In this document: positions 51,463-62,105 of the stretch, piece by piece | Position numbering within the stretch: position 1 is the stretch's first letter | How the letters are laid out: every line of letters begins with the position of its first letter | NCBI GenBank assembly: GCA_902624315.1 | Contig: CACNXC010000003.1 | Location: 1-64,000 of the forward strand | Reading direction: 5' to 3' | DNA length: 64,000 nt | Origin: an uncultured Pelagibacteraceae bacterium | GTDB taxonomy: Bacteria > Pseudomonadota > Alphaproteobacteria > Pelagibacterales > Pelagibacteraceae | Program-made: the position numbers and the translations under genes | Notes under the pieces: model-generated | The model's database searches: none | What the model saw: the letters and a program-made list of their open reading frames with translations, nothing else | What the model was told of the DNA's origin: nothing

Positions 51463-54315
51463 ATGATGAAAAAGATAGTTATTAAAGGAGCTAAAGAACA
51501 CAATTTAAAAAATGTTTCTTTAGAGATACCCAAAGATAAATTTGTTGTCATAACTGGTCTATCAGGCTCAGGAAAGTCGTCTTTAGCTTTTGATACAGTC
51601 TATGCAGAAGGTCAAAGAAGATATGTTGAGAGTTTATCTGCTTATGCAAGACAATTTTTGGATAAAATGAAAAAGCCAAATGTTGATTTAATTGAAGGGT
51701 TAAGCCCAGCTATATCAATAGAACAAAAAAATACTTCTAAAAATCCAAGATCAACTGTTGCTACAGTAACTGAAATATATGATTACATGCGTGTTTTATA
51801 TGCGAGAGCGGGTATACCCTATTCACCTTTTACAGGTAAACCAATCACATCACAAACGATTACACAAATTGTGGATAAAATTAAAGAGCTACCAAAAAAA
51901 TCAACTATATATATTTACGCTCCAGTAGTCAGAGGAAGAAAGGGAGAATATAAAAAGGAAATCCTTAATTTTAAAAAAAGAGGATTTCGAAAAATAAAAG
52001 TAGACGATGTAATTTATGATATTGATAAAGTTCCTGAATTAAATAAGAAAATTAAGCATGACATATATATTCTGGTCGATAGAATTGTTTTAAATTCATC
52101 TTTAGGAAACAGATTAGCTGAAAGTATTGAAACATCAGTAAATTTAGCGAATGGATTAGTATTCGTCGAATATGAAGATGAAACCTTACCGAAAAAATAT
52201 CGAAAAGTAGAAAAATTAATATTTTCAACTAAATTTGCATGTCCTGAAAGTGGCTTTACAATTGAAGAAATTGAACCAAGACTTTTTTCATTTAATAGTC
52301 CTTTTGGTGCTTGTGAAGAATGTGAAGGAATAGGAATTAAACTAAATGTTGATCCAAATTTAGTAGTACCAAATCATAAAAAAAGTATTGCTGATGGTGC
52401 TATAGAACCCTGGGCTAAAACAACCACCCTATATTATGCACAAACATTATCGTCTTTAGCAAAACATTATAGCTTCTCATTAGATGAGAAATGGTCAAAA
52501 CTTTCAAAAAAAATAAAGGATATCATTCTTTATGGATCTGATGATGAAGAAATAAAATTTTCATATGATGATGGTTACGAAAAATACTCACATAAAAAGA
52601 CATTTGAAGGGGTAATAAATAATTTAGAGAGAAGATATTTAGAAACCGATAGTGATTGGAAAAGAGAAGAAATAGCTCAATATCAGTCAGATACTAAATG
52701 TGAAAGATGTAATGGTCATAGATTAAAAGATGAGGCATTATGTGTGAAAATTGACGGCCTACACATTAGTGAGGTTACTGAAAAATCAATTTTAGATGCT
52801 GCAAAATGGTTTGAAGATTTAAAGTTCAATTTAGATAAAAGACAGGTCAAAATTGCTGAACATATCCTAAAAGAAATTAATGAAAGATTAAATTTTCTTT
52901 TAAATGTTGGTCTTGATTATCTTACATTGTCAAGAGAGTCTGGTACTTTATCAGGCGGAGAAGCACAAAGAATTCGTTTAGCATCTCAAATCGGATCTGG
53001 TTTAACTGGAGTGTTATACGTCTTAGATGAGCCATCTATTGGTTTGCATCAAAAAGATAATGTAAAACTGATCAATGCTCTTAAAAGATTACGAGATTTA
53101 GGAAATACAGTTATAGTAGTTGAGCATGATACAGAAACAATGGAAAATGCAGATCATATTATTGATCTTGGTCCTGAGGCAGGAAACAAAGGTGGTGAAG
53201 TTGTTGCACAAGGAACTTTTGATGAGATAACAAAAAATAAAATTAGCATCACAGGAAAATATCTTTCAAACAAATTAAGAATTGATGTTCCAAAAAAAAG
53301 AAGGTTAGCAAAAAATGGAAGGTTTCTTGAAATAACAGGTGCGACTGGTAATAATTTGAATAATGTTAATTTAAAAATACCTTTGGGTAGTTTAACTTGT
53401 GTCACCGGTGTATCAGGAAGTGGTAAATCAACATTAATCTTACAGACATTGTACAATGCATTAAACTTAACTTTGAACAATAATAAATCTAGAAAAATTC
53501 CAAAACCATTCAAAGGTTTCAAAGGTACAGAATTAATTGACAAGATAATTGATATTGATCAATCACCAATTGGACGTACCCCAAGATCTAATCCAGCAAC
53601 TTATACTGGAGCTTTTGGGCCAATAAGAGATTGGTTTACAGGATTACCTGAATCAAAAACAAGAGGATACAAACCAGGAAGGTTCTCTTTCAATGTCAAA
53701 GGAGGTAGATGCGAAGCTTGTGAGGGAGATGGAGTTATTACTTATGAAATGCATTTTCTTCCAGACGTTTATATACAATGTGATGAGTGTAAAGGAACCA
53801 GATATAACCGAGAAACATTAGAGATAAAATTCAAAGATAAGAGTATCGCGGATGTTTTGAATATGACAGTTGATGAAGGATGTGAATATTTTGAAAATAT
53901 TTCAAATATAAAGACTAAATTGCTGACTTTAAAAAAAGTTGGTTTAGGCTATATAAAAATTGGTCAACAAGCTACAACTCTTTCAGGGGGTGAAGCACAA
54001 AGAATTAAATTAGCTAAAGAATTATCAAAAAGATCGACAGGAAGAACAATGTATATATTAGATGAACCAACTACTGGTCTTCACCAGCACGACATCAAAA
54101 AATTATTAGAAATTTTACATACATTTGTTTCACTAGGTAACACGGTGGTTGTTATAGAACACAACTTGGATGTCATAAAAACAGCAGATTATATAGTCGA
54201 TATGGGTCCTGAGGGCGGTGTAAAGGGTGGAAAAATTATCGCTGAGGGAAAACCTGAGGAAATTTGTAAAATTCAAACTAGTTACACAGGCAAATTTTTA
54301 AAACCACTTTTGTAA
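51463..54315 (+). CDS. uvrA: UvrABC excinuclease subunit A
   Basis: 950 residues. Two ABC cassettes: [15 protein letters not shown] with [19 protein letters not shown], and [11 protein letters not shown] with [18 protein letters not shown]. Zinc fingers appear as CPESGFTI...[15 protein letters not shown] and CEACEGDG...CDECKG. It detects DNA damage in nucleotide-excision repair. The 90 bases to ssb contain no convincing SOS box. The start is the first of two adjacent ATGs. Confidence 0.98.
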   Translation: MMKKIVIKGAKEHNLKNVSLEIPKDKFVVITGLSGSGKSSLAFDTVYAEGQRRYVESLSAYARQFLDKMKKPNVDLIEGLSPAISIEQKNTSKNPRSTVATVTEIYDYMRVLYARAGIPYSPFTGKPITSQTITQIVDKIKELPKKSTIYIYAPVVRGRKGEYKKEILNFKKRGFRKIKVDDVIYDIDKVPELNKKIKHDIYILVDRIVLNSSLGNRLAESIETSVNLANGLVFVEYEDETLPKKYRKVEKLIFSTKFACPESGFTIEEIEPRLFSFNSPFGACEECEGIGIKLNVDPNLVVPNHKKSIADGAIEPWAKTTTLYYAQTLSSLAKHYSFSLDEKWSKLSKKIKDIILYGSDDEEIKFSYDDGYEKYSHKKTFEGVINNLERRYLETDSDWKREEIAQYQSDTKCERCNGHRLKDEALCVKIDGLHISEVTEKSILDAAKWFEDLKFNLDKRQVKIAEHILKEINERLNFLLNVGLDYLTLSRESGTLSGGEAQRIRLASQIGSGLTGVLYVLDEPSIGLHQKDNVKLINALKRLRDLGNTVIVVEHDTETMENADHIIDLGPEAGNKGGEVVAQGTFDEITKNKISITGKYLSNKLRIDVPKKRRLAKNGRFLEITGATGNNLNNVNLKIPLGSLTCVTGVSGSGKSTLILQTLYNALNLTLNNNKSRKIPKPFKGFKGTELIDKIIDIDQSPIGRTPRSNPATYTGAFGPIRDWFTGLPESKTRGYKPGRFSFNVKGGRCEACEGDGVITYEMHFLPDVYIQCDECKGTRYNRETLEIKFKDKSIADVLNMTVDEGCEYFENISNIKTKLLTLKKVGLGYIKIGQQATTLSGGEAQRIKLAKELSKRSTGRTMYILDEPTTGLHQHDIKKLLEILHTFVSLGNTVVVIEHNLDVIKTADYIVDMGPEGGVKGGKIIAEGKPEEICKIQTSYTGKFLKPLL

Positions 54316-54382
54316 ATGTATAGCTTATCAATAATGGTGCAATTAATTTGATAAAATTGACTTAATAAAATAAAATATTTCT

Positions 54383-54805
54383 ATGATTGATAATGAAAAT
54401 ACAAATACTGAATTTAGGATATTTGGTATGTCTATAGAAAATTTATCAATTATTTATGGAATATTATTGATTTGTTGGGGAGTAATAATAAGTTTTATTA
54501 GTGGTAGCGATTCTTTTACTTCATTCATTCCCTCTTTTTTGGGATTTCCAATTTTAATTTTTTCATATTTGTCTATTAAATTTATCAGTAAAAAAAAATT
54601 TTTTATGCACATTGTAGTACTTTTAGGATTAATAATTTTTATTGGTGGATTAGATTTTTTTAGAACAATTATAACAGGGAATGTTTTTACAAATTTTTGG
54701 GCAGATATCTCTAAATTAATGATGTTATTAACCGGTCTATTTTTTACAATTCAATGTGTTAGATCTTTCATTCACGCGAGAAGAACAGCAAAAACAGAAA
54801 GTTAG
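54383..54805 (+). CDS. Four-helix membrane protein, unknown function
   Basis: 140 residues. Four hydrophobic segments: LSIIYGILLICWGVIISFI, SFLGFPILIFSYLSIKF, MHIVVLLGLIIFIGGLDFF and KLMMLLTGLFFTIQCVRSF. The tail RSFIHARRTAKTES is basic. The gene has its own 67-base upstream gap and overlaps the convergent sodB stop by four bases. I recognise no named family; the regular topology indicates a real membrane protein. Confidence 0.7.
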   Translation: MIDNENTNTEFRIFGMSIENLSIIYGILLICWGVIISFISGSDSFTSFIPSFLGFPILIFSYLSIKFISKKKFFMHIVVLLGLIIFIGGLDFFRTIITGNVFTNFWADISKLMMLLTGLFFTIQCVRSFIHARRTAKTES

Positions 54806-55395
54806 TCTAATAAAGACTCAACAAATTCCCAATTAATTAGATTTTCCACAAATTTTTCTAAATATTCTGGTCGTCGATTTCTATAATCAATATAATAAGA
54901 GTGTTCCCAAACATCACATCCTAAAATAGGCTGCATATTATCAATTAGAGGATTTGCTGCATTTGCAGTTTTTGTAACTACAAGTTTACCATTACTTATA
55001 GATAACCAACACCAGCCAGAGCCAAATTGTGTTATTCCAGCTTGTTTAAAATCTGTTTTAAACTTTTCAACACTTCCAAAATCTCCAATGATTCTTTTTT
55101 CAAGTTTTGGAGGAATTTTTCCACCTCCGTTTGGTTTCATACACTTCCAAAAAAGATTGTGATTCCAATGTTGGCTTGCATTATTAAATATTCCAGCTTT
55201 AGATTTATCCTCAAAACTTTTTAAAATTATATCTTCCAATGATGAATTAGATAAATCAGTGTCTTTAATAAAATTATTTAAGTTAGTTATATAAGTCTGA
55301 TGATGTTTACCATGATGAAGTTCTAAAGTTTCCTCGGACATTATTGGGGAGAGCGCATTGTTTGCATAATCAAGTTTTGGTAGTTCAAATGTCAT
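54802..55395 (-). CDS. sodB: Iron/manganese superoxide dismutase (probably iron type)
   Basis: 197 residues. The metal ligands are in LELHHGKHHQTYI, QHWNHNLFWKCM and DVWEHSYYIDYRNRRPEY. AGITQFGSGWCWLSI is of the FeSOD kind (glutamine near Gly). It removes superoxide in the cytoplasm. It is divergent from the PuuD-like gene over 126 bases; two TATAAT boxes lie in that interval. Confidence 0.92.
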   Translation of the reverse strand: MTFELPKLDYANNALSPIMSEETLELHHGKHHQTYITNLNNFIKDTDLSNSSLEDIILKSFEDKSKAGIFNNASQHWNHNLFWKCMKPNGGGKIPPKLEKRIIGDFGSVEKFKTDFKQAGITQFGSGWCWLSISNGKLVVTKTANAANPLIDNMQPILGCDVWEHSYYIDYRNRRPEYLEKFVENLINWEFVESLLD

Positions 55396-55521
55396 TATTT
55401 GAAATTATTAAATTATATAATTTGAATATACAAGAAGTTTATCGATTAATTTGAATTCATAATGATTTGTTCTTAAAAATTATTTTAAAAAGTTATAATG
55501 TAGTATATAATTGTCATTATA

Positions 55522-56124
55522 ATGGGTAATTTGCTATCGTCTTTATCAAGAACAGTTCATGTATCATTAGCTATAACAGTATTATTATTTCTAGGATTAT
55601 TTTATCAAAATGATGGTTTTAGTTTTGATGCACTTTTTTGGAGCTGGTTTGCACAACTTGTGCAGGTTATAACTGGTATTATGTGGATTGGATTATTGTG
55701 GTACTTTAATTTTGTACAAATTCCAAATATGGCAAGAATTCCAGATGAGCAAAAACCAGCTATCAACAAAGTAATTGCTCCAGCTGCATTGTTTTATTTT
55801 AGGTGGGGAGCAGTTTTAGCGATTTTATCTGGTTTTGCAATTATGGCTCTTAACGAATATTTATATGACGCAATGACCTTAAGTATAGGCTCTGGTATTC
55901 CAAAACATACCACAATAGGAATTGGTATGTGGCTAGGTTTGATAATGGCATTTAACGTATGGTTTATAATATGGCCAAATCAAAAAAGGGCGTTGGGTAT
56001 AGTAGAATGTGATCCAGAATATAAAGCTAGGTCAGCTAGAAGAGCAATGTTATTTTTGAGAGTTAATACCTTAATTTCAATACCTATGTTACTTACTTTG
56101 GTGGCTGCTCAAAATCTTTATTAA
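55522..56124 (+). CDS. PuuD-like membrane protein (urate oxidase N-terminal family), no cytochrome c domain
   Basis: 200 residues, about five membrane helices. FWSWFAQLVQVITGIMWIGLLWYFNFVQIP resembles the urate hydroxylase PuuD N-terminal family (DUF989): the G-x-x-W-I-G-L-L-W-Y-F-N-F-V-Q segment is diagnostic, with conserved histidine sites TTIGIGMW. PuuD carries a C-terminal cytochrome c; here the protein ends after the membrane part (LLTLVAAQNLY). The electron partner would have to be separate, and urate may not be the substrate. Confidence 0.75.
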   Translation: MGNLLSSLSRTVHVSLAITVLLFLGLFYQNDGFSFDALFWSWFAQLVQVITGIMWIGLLWYFNFVQIPNMARIPDEQKPAINKVIAPAALFYFRWGAVLAILSGFAIMALNEYLYDAMTLSIGSGIPKHTTIGIGMWLGLIMAFNVWFIIWPNQKRALGIVECDPEYKARSARRAMLFLRVNTLISIPMLLTLVAAQNLY

Positions 56125-57008
56125 TTACTATCGTCATCTCTTAAAACTGTTTTTTGAGAAACTCTTAATCTAACCAAAACTGTATTAGCAATATAGATAG
56201 ATGAATAAGTACCAAAAATTACACCAAATATCATAGCTAAAGAAAAACCTTTTAGTATCTCACCACCAAAGAAAAATATTGATAGCAACGCTAATAAAGT
56301 CGTTATTGATGTAATTAAAGTTCTAGATAAAGTTTCATTGATAGAGATATTAGTTAAATCATAAATCTTAATGTCAGAATATTTTCTTAAATTTTCTCTT
56401 ACTCTATCAAAAATAACCACTGTATCATTCATAGAGTAACCAACGATAGTTAATACAGCAGCAATAATAGATAAATTGATTTCAAGACCAAGTAATGAGA
56501 ATAAACCTAAAGTTACCAACACATCATGGAACAAAGCTAAAATAGCTCCTAAACTAAATTGCCATTCAAATCTAATCCAAATATAAATTAACATTAAAGT
56601 TAATGCCACTGCGATAGCTATTACTCCAGATTTAAGCAACTCAGCACTTACTTTCGGTCCTACGTTTTCAACTCTTCTAAAATCAAAAGTATTGCCAAAT
56701 GATTTATCTAAATTTGATTTAATTTCCTCAATAATATTTTTGTTATTATTAATTTCAAATTTAATAAGAAAGTCTGTCTCGTTTCCAAAATTTTTTACTG
56801 AAACATCACCTAAATTCATAGAATTTAAATTATCTCTCAGAGATGACACATTAATTTTGCTGTCAGTTGATCTTAATTCAATTAGCGTTCCGCCCTTAAA
56901 ATCTATTCCAAAGTTAAGACCTTTGAAAGTCAGTAAAAATAATGAAATAACGACTAAAGATATTGAGAGTATGTTAAATTGATTATAGTATTTGTTAAAG
57001 GCAATCAT
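56121..57008 (-). CDS. secF: Protein translocase subunit SecF
   Basis: 295 residues. Six helices with a periplasmic loop. FGIDFKGGTLIELRS, RRVENVGPKVSAELL, VGYSMNDTVVIFDRVRENLRK and TSITTLLALLSIFFFGGEILKGFSLAM are SecF signatures. With SecD it uses the proton gradient to complete protein export. It follows secD without a gap. Confidence 0.96.
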   Translation of the reverse strand: MIAFNKYYNQFNILSISLVVISLFLLTFKGLNFGIDFKGGTLIELRSTDSKINVSSLRDNLNSMNLGDVSVKNFGNETDFLIKFEINNNKNIIEEIKSNLDKSFGNTFDFRRVENVGPKVSAELLKSGVIAIAVALTLMLIYIWIRFEWQFSLGAILALFHDVLVTLGLFSLLGLEINLSIIAAVLTIVGYSMNDTVVIFDRVRENLRKYSDIKIYDLTNISINETLSRTLITSITTLLALLSIFFFGGEILKGFSLAMIFGVIFGTYSSIYIANTVLVRLRVSQKTVLRDDDSN

Positions 57009-58565
57009 TTAAATTAAACCCTCTTTTTCTTTGTTTCTGTACACATACAAAACAGTCAATAACCTCGCTATGAAATAAACTGAAAATAATGTTGTAAATA
57101 TTCCAATCCCGAGGGTAAGTGAAAAACCTTTGATTGGACCTGAGCCCATAAAAAATAAGATAATAGCTGCTAATAATGTTGTTATATTTGCATCAAGAAT
57201 AGCGGTTCTAGATTTTGTGTAACCACTATCAAAGGCTATTAAATTATTTTTTTCATTTTTTAGCTCTTCTTTAATTCTCTCAAAGATTAAAACATTTGCA
57301 TCGACTGCCATACCAACTGTCAAAATTATTCCAGCGATCCCTGGAAGAGTTAAGGTCGCCTCGAATATAGTCAAAATTCCAATGAGTAAGAAAAGGTTAA
57401 GTATTAATGTTATATTGGTAATTAAACCAAATACCTTATATTTAACAAATATAAATACTATTACTAATACAAAACCAATTGCTAATGCAATCATCCCTGC
57501 ATTAATTGAGTCTTGTCCTAAGTCGGGACCAACTGTTCGTTCCTCAATAATATTTAAAGGTGCAGGTAATGCACCAGATCTTAATAAAAGAGCTAAATCT
57601 GTTGCTGATTGAAAAGTAAATCCTCCACTGATTTGACCTGATCCACTTGCAATTGTATCTCTTATAACCGGTGCACTTATAATTTTACCATCCAATACTA
57701 TTGCTAATTGTTTACCAATACCAGTCGATGTAGCTTTACCAAATCTTTTAGCTCCAACTCTATCAAGTGTAAATGTAACCACTGTTTCATTCGTCTCACT
57801 ATCCATTCTTGGTTGAGCATCTAACAGATTGTCTCCACTTAAAATAATTCTTTTACTTACCAGAGCATCTTCTTCAGACTCATCTTCATAACTAAGTTTT
57901 TCCGCTCCAAAAGAGTCTTGATCGTTATTAGTTACAAATCTAAATGTAAGATTTGCAGTTTTACCGAGCAATGATTTAATTCTCATTGGATCATCTAATC
58001 CAGGTAATTCAACAAGAATTCTGTCGTTTCCTCTTTTTAAAATATTTGGCTCATTAGTTCCTATCTCATCAATTCTTCTTCTTACAATTTCTAATGCTTG
58101 ATCTTGAGAAGATGTTTTTAGTTTAACAATACCTTGGGTTGAGTAATTGACAAAAAAAATATTATTTTCCTCAGTGATATCTAATTGATGAGATTTAAAT
58201 CTTGGATAATAAGGATTTAATTCACTTTCCTCATCATTAAACGTATCTAGAATAGTTTGTTTAAAGTTTTCATCTACAGAAAAAGATAATTTTTGTCCTA
58301 AAATTTTTAAATTTTTAATTCTTATATTTTTGTCTTTGAAATAATTTCTAATGGTAATTGAAAGATTTTGTATTTTTTGCTCAATAACTGGATTATTATC
58401 AATTTCGAGTAGGAGGTAAGAACCTCCCTGAAGATCTAATCCAAGATTAATTTTCTTATTTAGTACGTTATTTTCAAACTTAAATAAATTTGATGAGGCA
58501 ATTAAAATAAAAAATAGAGAAATTAATATTACTGATATTATTCTGAATTTTGAAAAATATAACAC
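57009..58565 (-). CDS. secD: Protein translocase subunit SecD
   Basis: 518 residues. One N-terminal helix, a large periplasmic domain with NLGLDLQGGSYLLLEID, and the C-terminal five helices with the GLIMVFIFVKYK-like region, GIAGIILTVGMAVDANVLIFERIKEEL, and ANITTLLAAIILFFMGSGPIKGFSLTLGIG. It works with SecF and YajC at the SecYEG channel. Operon: yajC-secD-secF. Confidence 0.96.
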   Translation of the reverse strand: MLYFSKFRIISVILISLFFILIASSNLFKFENNVLNKKINLGLDLQGGSYLLLEIDNNPVIEQKIQNLSITIRNYFKDKNIRIKNLKILGQKLSFSVDENFKQTILDTFNDEESELNPYYPRFKSHQLDITEENNIFFVNYSTQGIVKLKTSSQDQALEIVRRRIDEIGTNEPNILKRGNDRILVELPGLDDPMRIKSLLGKTANLTFRFVTNNDQDSFGAEKLSYEDESEEDALVSKRIILSGDNLLDAQPRMDSETNETVVTFTLDRVGAKRFGKATSTGIGKQLAIVLDGKIISAPVIRDTIASGSGQISGGFTFQSATDLALLLRSGALPAPLNIIEERTVGPDLGQDSINAGMIALAIGFVLVIVFIFVKYKVFGLITNITLILNLFLLIGILTIFEATLTLPGIAGIILTVGMAVDANVLIFERIKEELKNEKNNLIAFDSGYTKSRTAILDANITTLLAAIILFFMGSGPIKGFSLTLGIGIFTTLFSVYFIARLLTVLYVYRNKEKEGLI

Positions 58566-58580
58566 TTTACTTTAACAAAA

Positions 58581-58868
58581 TTACTTTTTAACTTCTTGAG
58601 AGTTCATCAGACTTTGTACACCTGTACCTCTGATAACTTCAACAGTCACATTTTCAGCAACCTCAACTTCTATTTTATCGTTATCTACAACTCTGGTTAT
58701 GGTTCCTGTAATACCGCCTGAAGTTACAATCTTATCACCTTTTTTTAAACCCTCGACCATAGCTTTATGCTCTTTAACTTTTTTTTGCTGTGGTCTTATC
58801 AAGAAAAAATAAAAAATAACAAAAATTAATATTAGTGGTATAAATTGACCTATTCCTGAACTTTCCAT
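58581..58868 (-). CDS. yajC: Preprotein translocase accessory subunit YajC
   Basis: 95 residues. A single helix FIPLILIFVIFYFFLIRPQQKK is followed by EHKAMVEGLKKGDKIVTSGGITGTI, the family signature. It is a partner of SecDF. It lies 16 bases upstream of secD, and 54 bases downstream of serS on the same strand. Confidence 0.95.
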   Translation of the reverse strand: MESSGIGQFIPLILIFVIFYFFLIRPQQKKVKEHKAMVEGLKKGDKIVTSGGITGTITRVVDNDKIEVEVAENVTVEVIRGTGVQSLMNSQEVKK

Positions 58869-58922
58869 AAAACTCCTTAATTAAAAATGAATTTTTATAC
58901 TATCTCTTAAGTTAAAACAACT

Positions 58923-60182
58923 TTAATTCAGACTAATTTTTTCTAGATTATTCATATAAGGTCTAAGCACTTTTGGAATACTTATAGACCCATCCTTTTG
59001 CTGAAAATTTTCTAATATGGCAATAAGAGTTCTACCCACTGCTAAACCACTTCCATTAAGCGTTCCAACAAATACTGTTTCTTTATTTGAATTTTTATAT
59101 CTAGCTTTCATTCTTGTTGCTTGAAAAGTTGAACATGATGAACATGAAGATATTTCTCTATATTTGTTTTCTGAAGGTAGCCATACTTCTATATCGTAAG
59201 TTTTTTCTGCACTAAATCCCATATCTCCACTACATAAAATCATTTTTCTATATGGTAAGTCTAACAAATCCAAAATTCCTGTGGCACAATTTGTCATTCT
59301 CTCTAATTCTTCAAGACATTTATTTTGTTCCACAATACTTACTAATTCAACTTTATAAAATTGATGTTGTCTAATCATCCCTTTTGTATCTTTACCATAA
59401 CTACCAGCCTCTTTTCTAAAACATGGGGTAGATGCAACAAATCTCATCGGTAATGTTTTAAGATCTAAAATTTTATCTTTTACAATATTGGTTAAAATAA
59501 CTTCTGCTGTAGGAATTAAAAATTTTCTACCACTTCCCTCTTCTAATTTTACTTCAAATTGATCATTTTCAAATTTAGGTAATTGACCAGTTCCGAACAT
59601 TGTATTTTCTGATGCTAATAAAGGTGGTGAAATTTCCTCATATCCATTTTTTGAAGTATGTATATCAAGCATAAAATTTGAAATTGCTCTTTCAAGTAAT
59701 GCTAATTTATTCTTAACAAAAACAAACCTTGAACCGGTGGTTTTTGTGGCAAGATCAAAATCTAACATGCCAAGTGTTTCACCTAATTCGTAGTGTGATT
59801 TTGGAGTAAATTCAAAATTAGGAATTTGACCCGATTTAGTTAATTCAACATTTTCATTTTCATTAGATCCTATAGGCACATCATCATGAGGTATATTTGG
59901 AATACTTGATAAAATTTCATCTAAGTCTGATTTAATTTTTGATTGTTGATCAGTAATTTTATCAATAGATTGGGTAATTTCTTTTGACCTAGAAAATAAA
60001 GCCTTATCTTTTGTTTTTGAAATATCTTTCTTTTCTTTTTCTAATGTTTCTTTTTTTTGAATTAAATCTCTATTATCTATATCTAATTTTTTGAGTTTAT
60101 TGAGATCTATATCAATTGATCTTTTTTTTAATGCTTTTGAAAATGCATCAAAATCTTTTCTAATTTCTTTAATGTTATGCAT
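58923..60182 (-). CDS. serS: Seryl-tRNA synthetase
   Basis: 419 residues. The N-terminal coiled-coil arm spans about residues 25-105. Class II motifs are RFVASTPCFRKEAGSYGKDTKGMIRQHQFYKVEL (motif 2), and GTLNGSGLAVGRTLIAILENFQ (motif 3). ISSCSSCSTFQATRMKARYKN is typical. Overlaps tatC by eight bases, the usual alphaproteobacterial neighbour. Confidence 0.97.
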   Translation of the reverse strand: MHNIKEIRKDFDAFSKALKKRSIDIDLNKLKKLDIDNRDLIQKKETLEKEKKDISKTKDKALFSRSKEITQSIDKITDQQSKIKSDLDEILSSIPNIPHDDVPIGSNENENVELTKSGQIPNFEFTPKSHYELGETLGMLDFDLATKTTGSRFVFVKNKLALLERAISNFMLDIHTSKNGYEEISPPLLASENTMFGTGQLPKFENDQFEVKLEEGSGRKFLIPTAEVILTNIVKDKILDLKTLPMRFVASTPCFRKEAGSYGKDTKGMIRQHQFYKVELVSIVEQNKCLEELERMTNCATGILDLLDLPYRKMILCSGDMGFSAEKTYDIEVWLPSENKYREISSCSSCSTFQATRMKARYKNSNKETVFVGTLNGSGLAVGRTLIAILENFQQKDGSISIPKVLRPYMNNLEKISLN

Positions 60183-60945
60183 CAGAATTTTTTAAATTTT
60201 TATTCTCAATAAGTTTTACTGAAAATATTGATAATTCATATAGAATTAATAATGGTATCGCTAAACCAATTTGTGTGATGGGATCTGGGGGTGTGAGTAA
60301 AGCTGCGGCTGCAAATATAATAACCACAACATATTTTCTTCGTTTCTTTAAAAAATCAGAATCAACTAACCCTACCCTCGCTAATAAACTCAACACAACA
60401 GGTAATTGAAAACTTATGCCAAACGCAAATATAAGTTTCATTACCAATGAAAGATATTCGTTTACTTTTGCTTCTAATTGAATTGGTAAATTTGTTGAAA
60501 GACCAGAACTTTCAAAAGATAAAAAGAATTTTATCGCTAGCGGCATTATTAAATAATAAACCAACATCCCTCCTAGTAAGAATAAGATTGGGGTTAAAAC
60601 TAAATAAGGTAAAATTGCAATTTTTTCATGTTTATAAAGACCAGGAGCAATAAATTTCCAAATCTGCATTAAAATAAATGGACAAGTAACAAAAAAAGCT
60701 GTGAAAAAAGATACTTTCAAATAAGTAAGGAAAGTTTCTTGTAAAGCTGTGAAAATTAATCTTCTATCAGTTCCATCATCTTTAACTGCTTGTGCATATG
60801 GCTCTACTAAAAAACCATAAAGATGTTCAGCAAAAAAATAACATCCAATAAAAAAGATTATTAGAAAAATAAAACTATGAATTAGTCTTTTTCTTAACTC
60901 TGCTAAATGACTTACAAAGCCACCTTCATTTTCGTCATGACTCAT
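60175..60945 (-). CDS. tatC: Sec-independent protein translocase TatC
   Basis: 256 residues, six membrane helices. FVSHLAELRKRLIHSFIF, PFILMQIWKFIAPGLYKHEK (the signal-peptide recognition cytoplasmic part) and LLTPPDPITQIGLAIPLLILYEL identify TatC. It recognises twin-arginine signals. Together with TatB and TatA it exports folded proteins, likely including the M48 lipoprotein in this window. Overlaps tatB by 11 bases. Confidence 0.96.
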   Translation of the reverse strand: MSHDENEGGFVSHLAELRKRLIHSFIFLIIFFIGCYFFAEHLYGFLVEPYAQAVKDDGTDRRLIFTALQETFLTYLKVSFFTAFFVTCPFILMQIWKFIAPGLYKHEKIAILPYLVLTPILFLLGGMLVYYLIMPLAIKFFLSFESSGLSTNLPIQLEAKVNEYLSLVMKLIFAFGISFQLPVVLSLLARVGLVDSDFLKKRRKYVVVIIFAAAALLTPPDPITQIGLAIPLLILYELSIFSVKLIENKNLKNSDA

Positions 60946-61147
60946 CTTTTTTTTCTTCTTTTTTTTCTATTTTATTATCTTCAAGATCAATATTTGAGAC
61001 TTCGTTTTGAATATTATTGACATATTTTTTTGCAGAGCCAATCCATGAACCAACTTTTTTGAGCATTATTGGAAAGTCTTTAGGTCCCAAAACCACAATA
61101 GCTATTGCAACTATAATTAAAATCTCAAACCAACCAATAGTAGGCAT
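60935..61147 (-). CDS. tatB: Twin-arginine translocase subunit TatB
   Basis: 70 residues. The membrane helix IGWFEILIIVAIAIVVLGPKDFP with the conserved Glu and Gly-Pro bend is of TatB type, and an amphipathic helix VGSWIGSAKKYVNNIQNEV follows. The short acidic tail is truncated relative to E. coli TatB. It lies between tatA and tatC. Confidence 0.9.
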   Translation of the reverse strand: MPTIGWFEILIIVAIAIVVLGPKDFPIMLKKVGSWIGSAKKYVNNIQNEVSNIDLEDNKIEKKEEKKDES

Positions 61148-61152
61148 GTGAT

Positions 61153-61353
61153 TTATTCTTTTTTGTTCGAATCTTGATTATCGTCAGAAATATTTTTAGG
61201 TTCATTGTCATCAGTCACATCTGATGCCATACCCTTTTTAAAACTTTTTATTCCTTTTGCTACATCGCCCATAAGGCTAGAAATTTTTCCTCTACCAAAT
61301 AATAATACCACAAGTATTACAACGATTGCTATTTGCCAAATTCCAATGCTCAT
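61153..61353 (-). CDS. tatA: Twin-arginine translocase subunit TatA
   Basis: 66 residues. [22 protein letters not shown] is the TatA helix with the FGRGKI hinge, followed by the amphipathic [11 protein letters not shown] and an acidic tail. TatA forms the variable export pore. It is 50 bases after scpB and five before tatB. Confidence 0.95.
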   Translation of the reverse strand: MSIGIWQIAIVVILVVLLFGRGKISSLMGDVAKGIKSFKKGMASDVTDDNEPKNISDDNQDSNKKE

Positions 61354-61403
61354 AGAAAAGTTATAACCTTTTTATCAATAATTGAAAAGTCTAATTTGTA
61401 GGC

Positions 61404-62105
61404 CTAACTCTTCTCATCCGAGTCAAGAGTGCTACTTAACATTTCATCAATATTTGAATAAATGTCCTCTTTTTTATTATCTTGTTTTTCTTTATAGAAT
61501 TTTCCAGTGCCAAAAATAGCGTTATCAATATTGGTACTATCAATTAAACCTGCAGCTCCAAGTTCATCTACTGTTGGTAAATCAGATAATTTTTGCAAGT
61601 TAAAATGGCTTAAAAAATCATCCGTCGTGACATATTGAATAGGTCGACCAGGGACATTTTTTCGTCCACCAGGTTTAACCCAATTTAATTCCATCAAAAT
61701 TTCTAATGTGTTGGTTCCAAAAGCTACACCTCTAATTTCTTCTATCTCTGCACGAGTAACTGGTTGATGATAAACAATTATAGCAAGAGTTTCTATTGCA
61801 GCTTTTGATAATTTTTTTTCAACAGTTTTTTCTTGGGTCATTAAATTTGAAAGATTAGGTGAGGTTCTAAAGGACCATTTTTTAGAAATACAAACTAAGT
61901 TAATACCTCGATTTGAATATTCAGCTTGTAATTTTAACAAAATTTTTTCGACATCTGTTTTTTTAGATATCTTATTTTCAATAGTTTCAATATCTAGTGG
62001 TTCAGCAGCAGCAAAAACAATCCCTTCAATTTCCTTTTCAATTGAAGATAATTTAGTTGGAAAATTAATAATATTATCTTTTTTCTTAATCTTTTTTTTA
62101 ATCAT
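61404..62105 (-). CDS. scpB: Segregation and condensation protein B
   Basis: 233 residues. Two winged helices with IEGIVFAAAEPLDIETIE, LSKAAIETLAIIVYHQPVTRAEIEEIRGV, and GRPIQYVTTDDFLSHFNL. It partners ScpA and SMC to condense and separate chromosomes. Unlike B. subtilis ScpB it has a C-terminal tail of about 55 charged residues. Overlaps scpA by four bases. Confidence 0.94.
   Translation of the reverse strand: MIKKKIKKKDNIINFPTKLSSIEKEIEGIVFAAAEPLDIETIENKISKKTDVEKILLKLQAEYSNRGINLVCISKKWSFRTSPNLSNLMTQEKTVEKKLSKAAIETLAIIVYHQPVTRAEIEEIRGVAFGTNTLEILMELNWVKPGGRKNVPGRPIQYVTTDDFLSHFNLQKLSDLPTVDELGAAGLIDSTNIDNAIFGTGKFYKEKQDNKKEDIYSNIDEMLSSTLDSDEKS

Noticed and set aside
53154-53543. 129-codon frame antisense to uvrA
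   Set aside because: As for gyrA: shadow frame over a conserved ATPase region.
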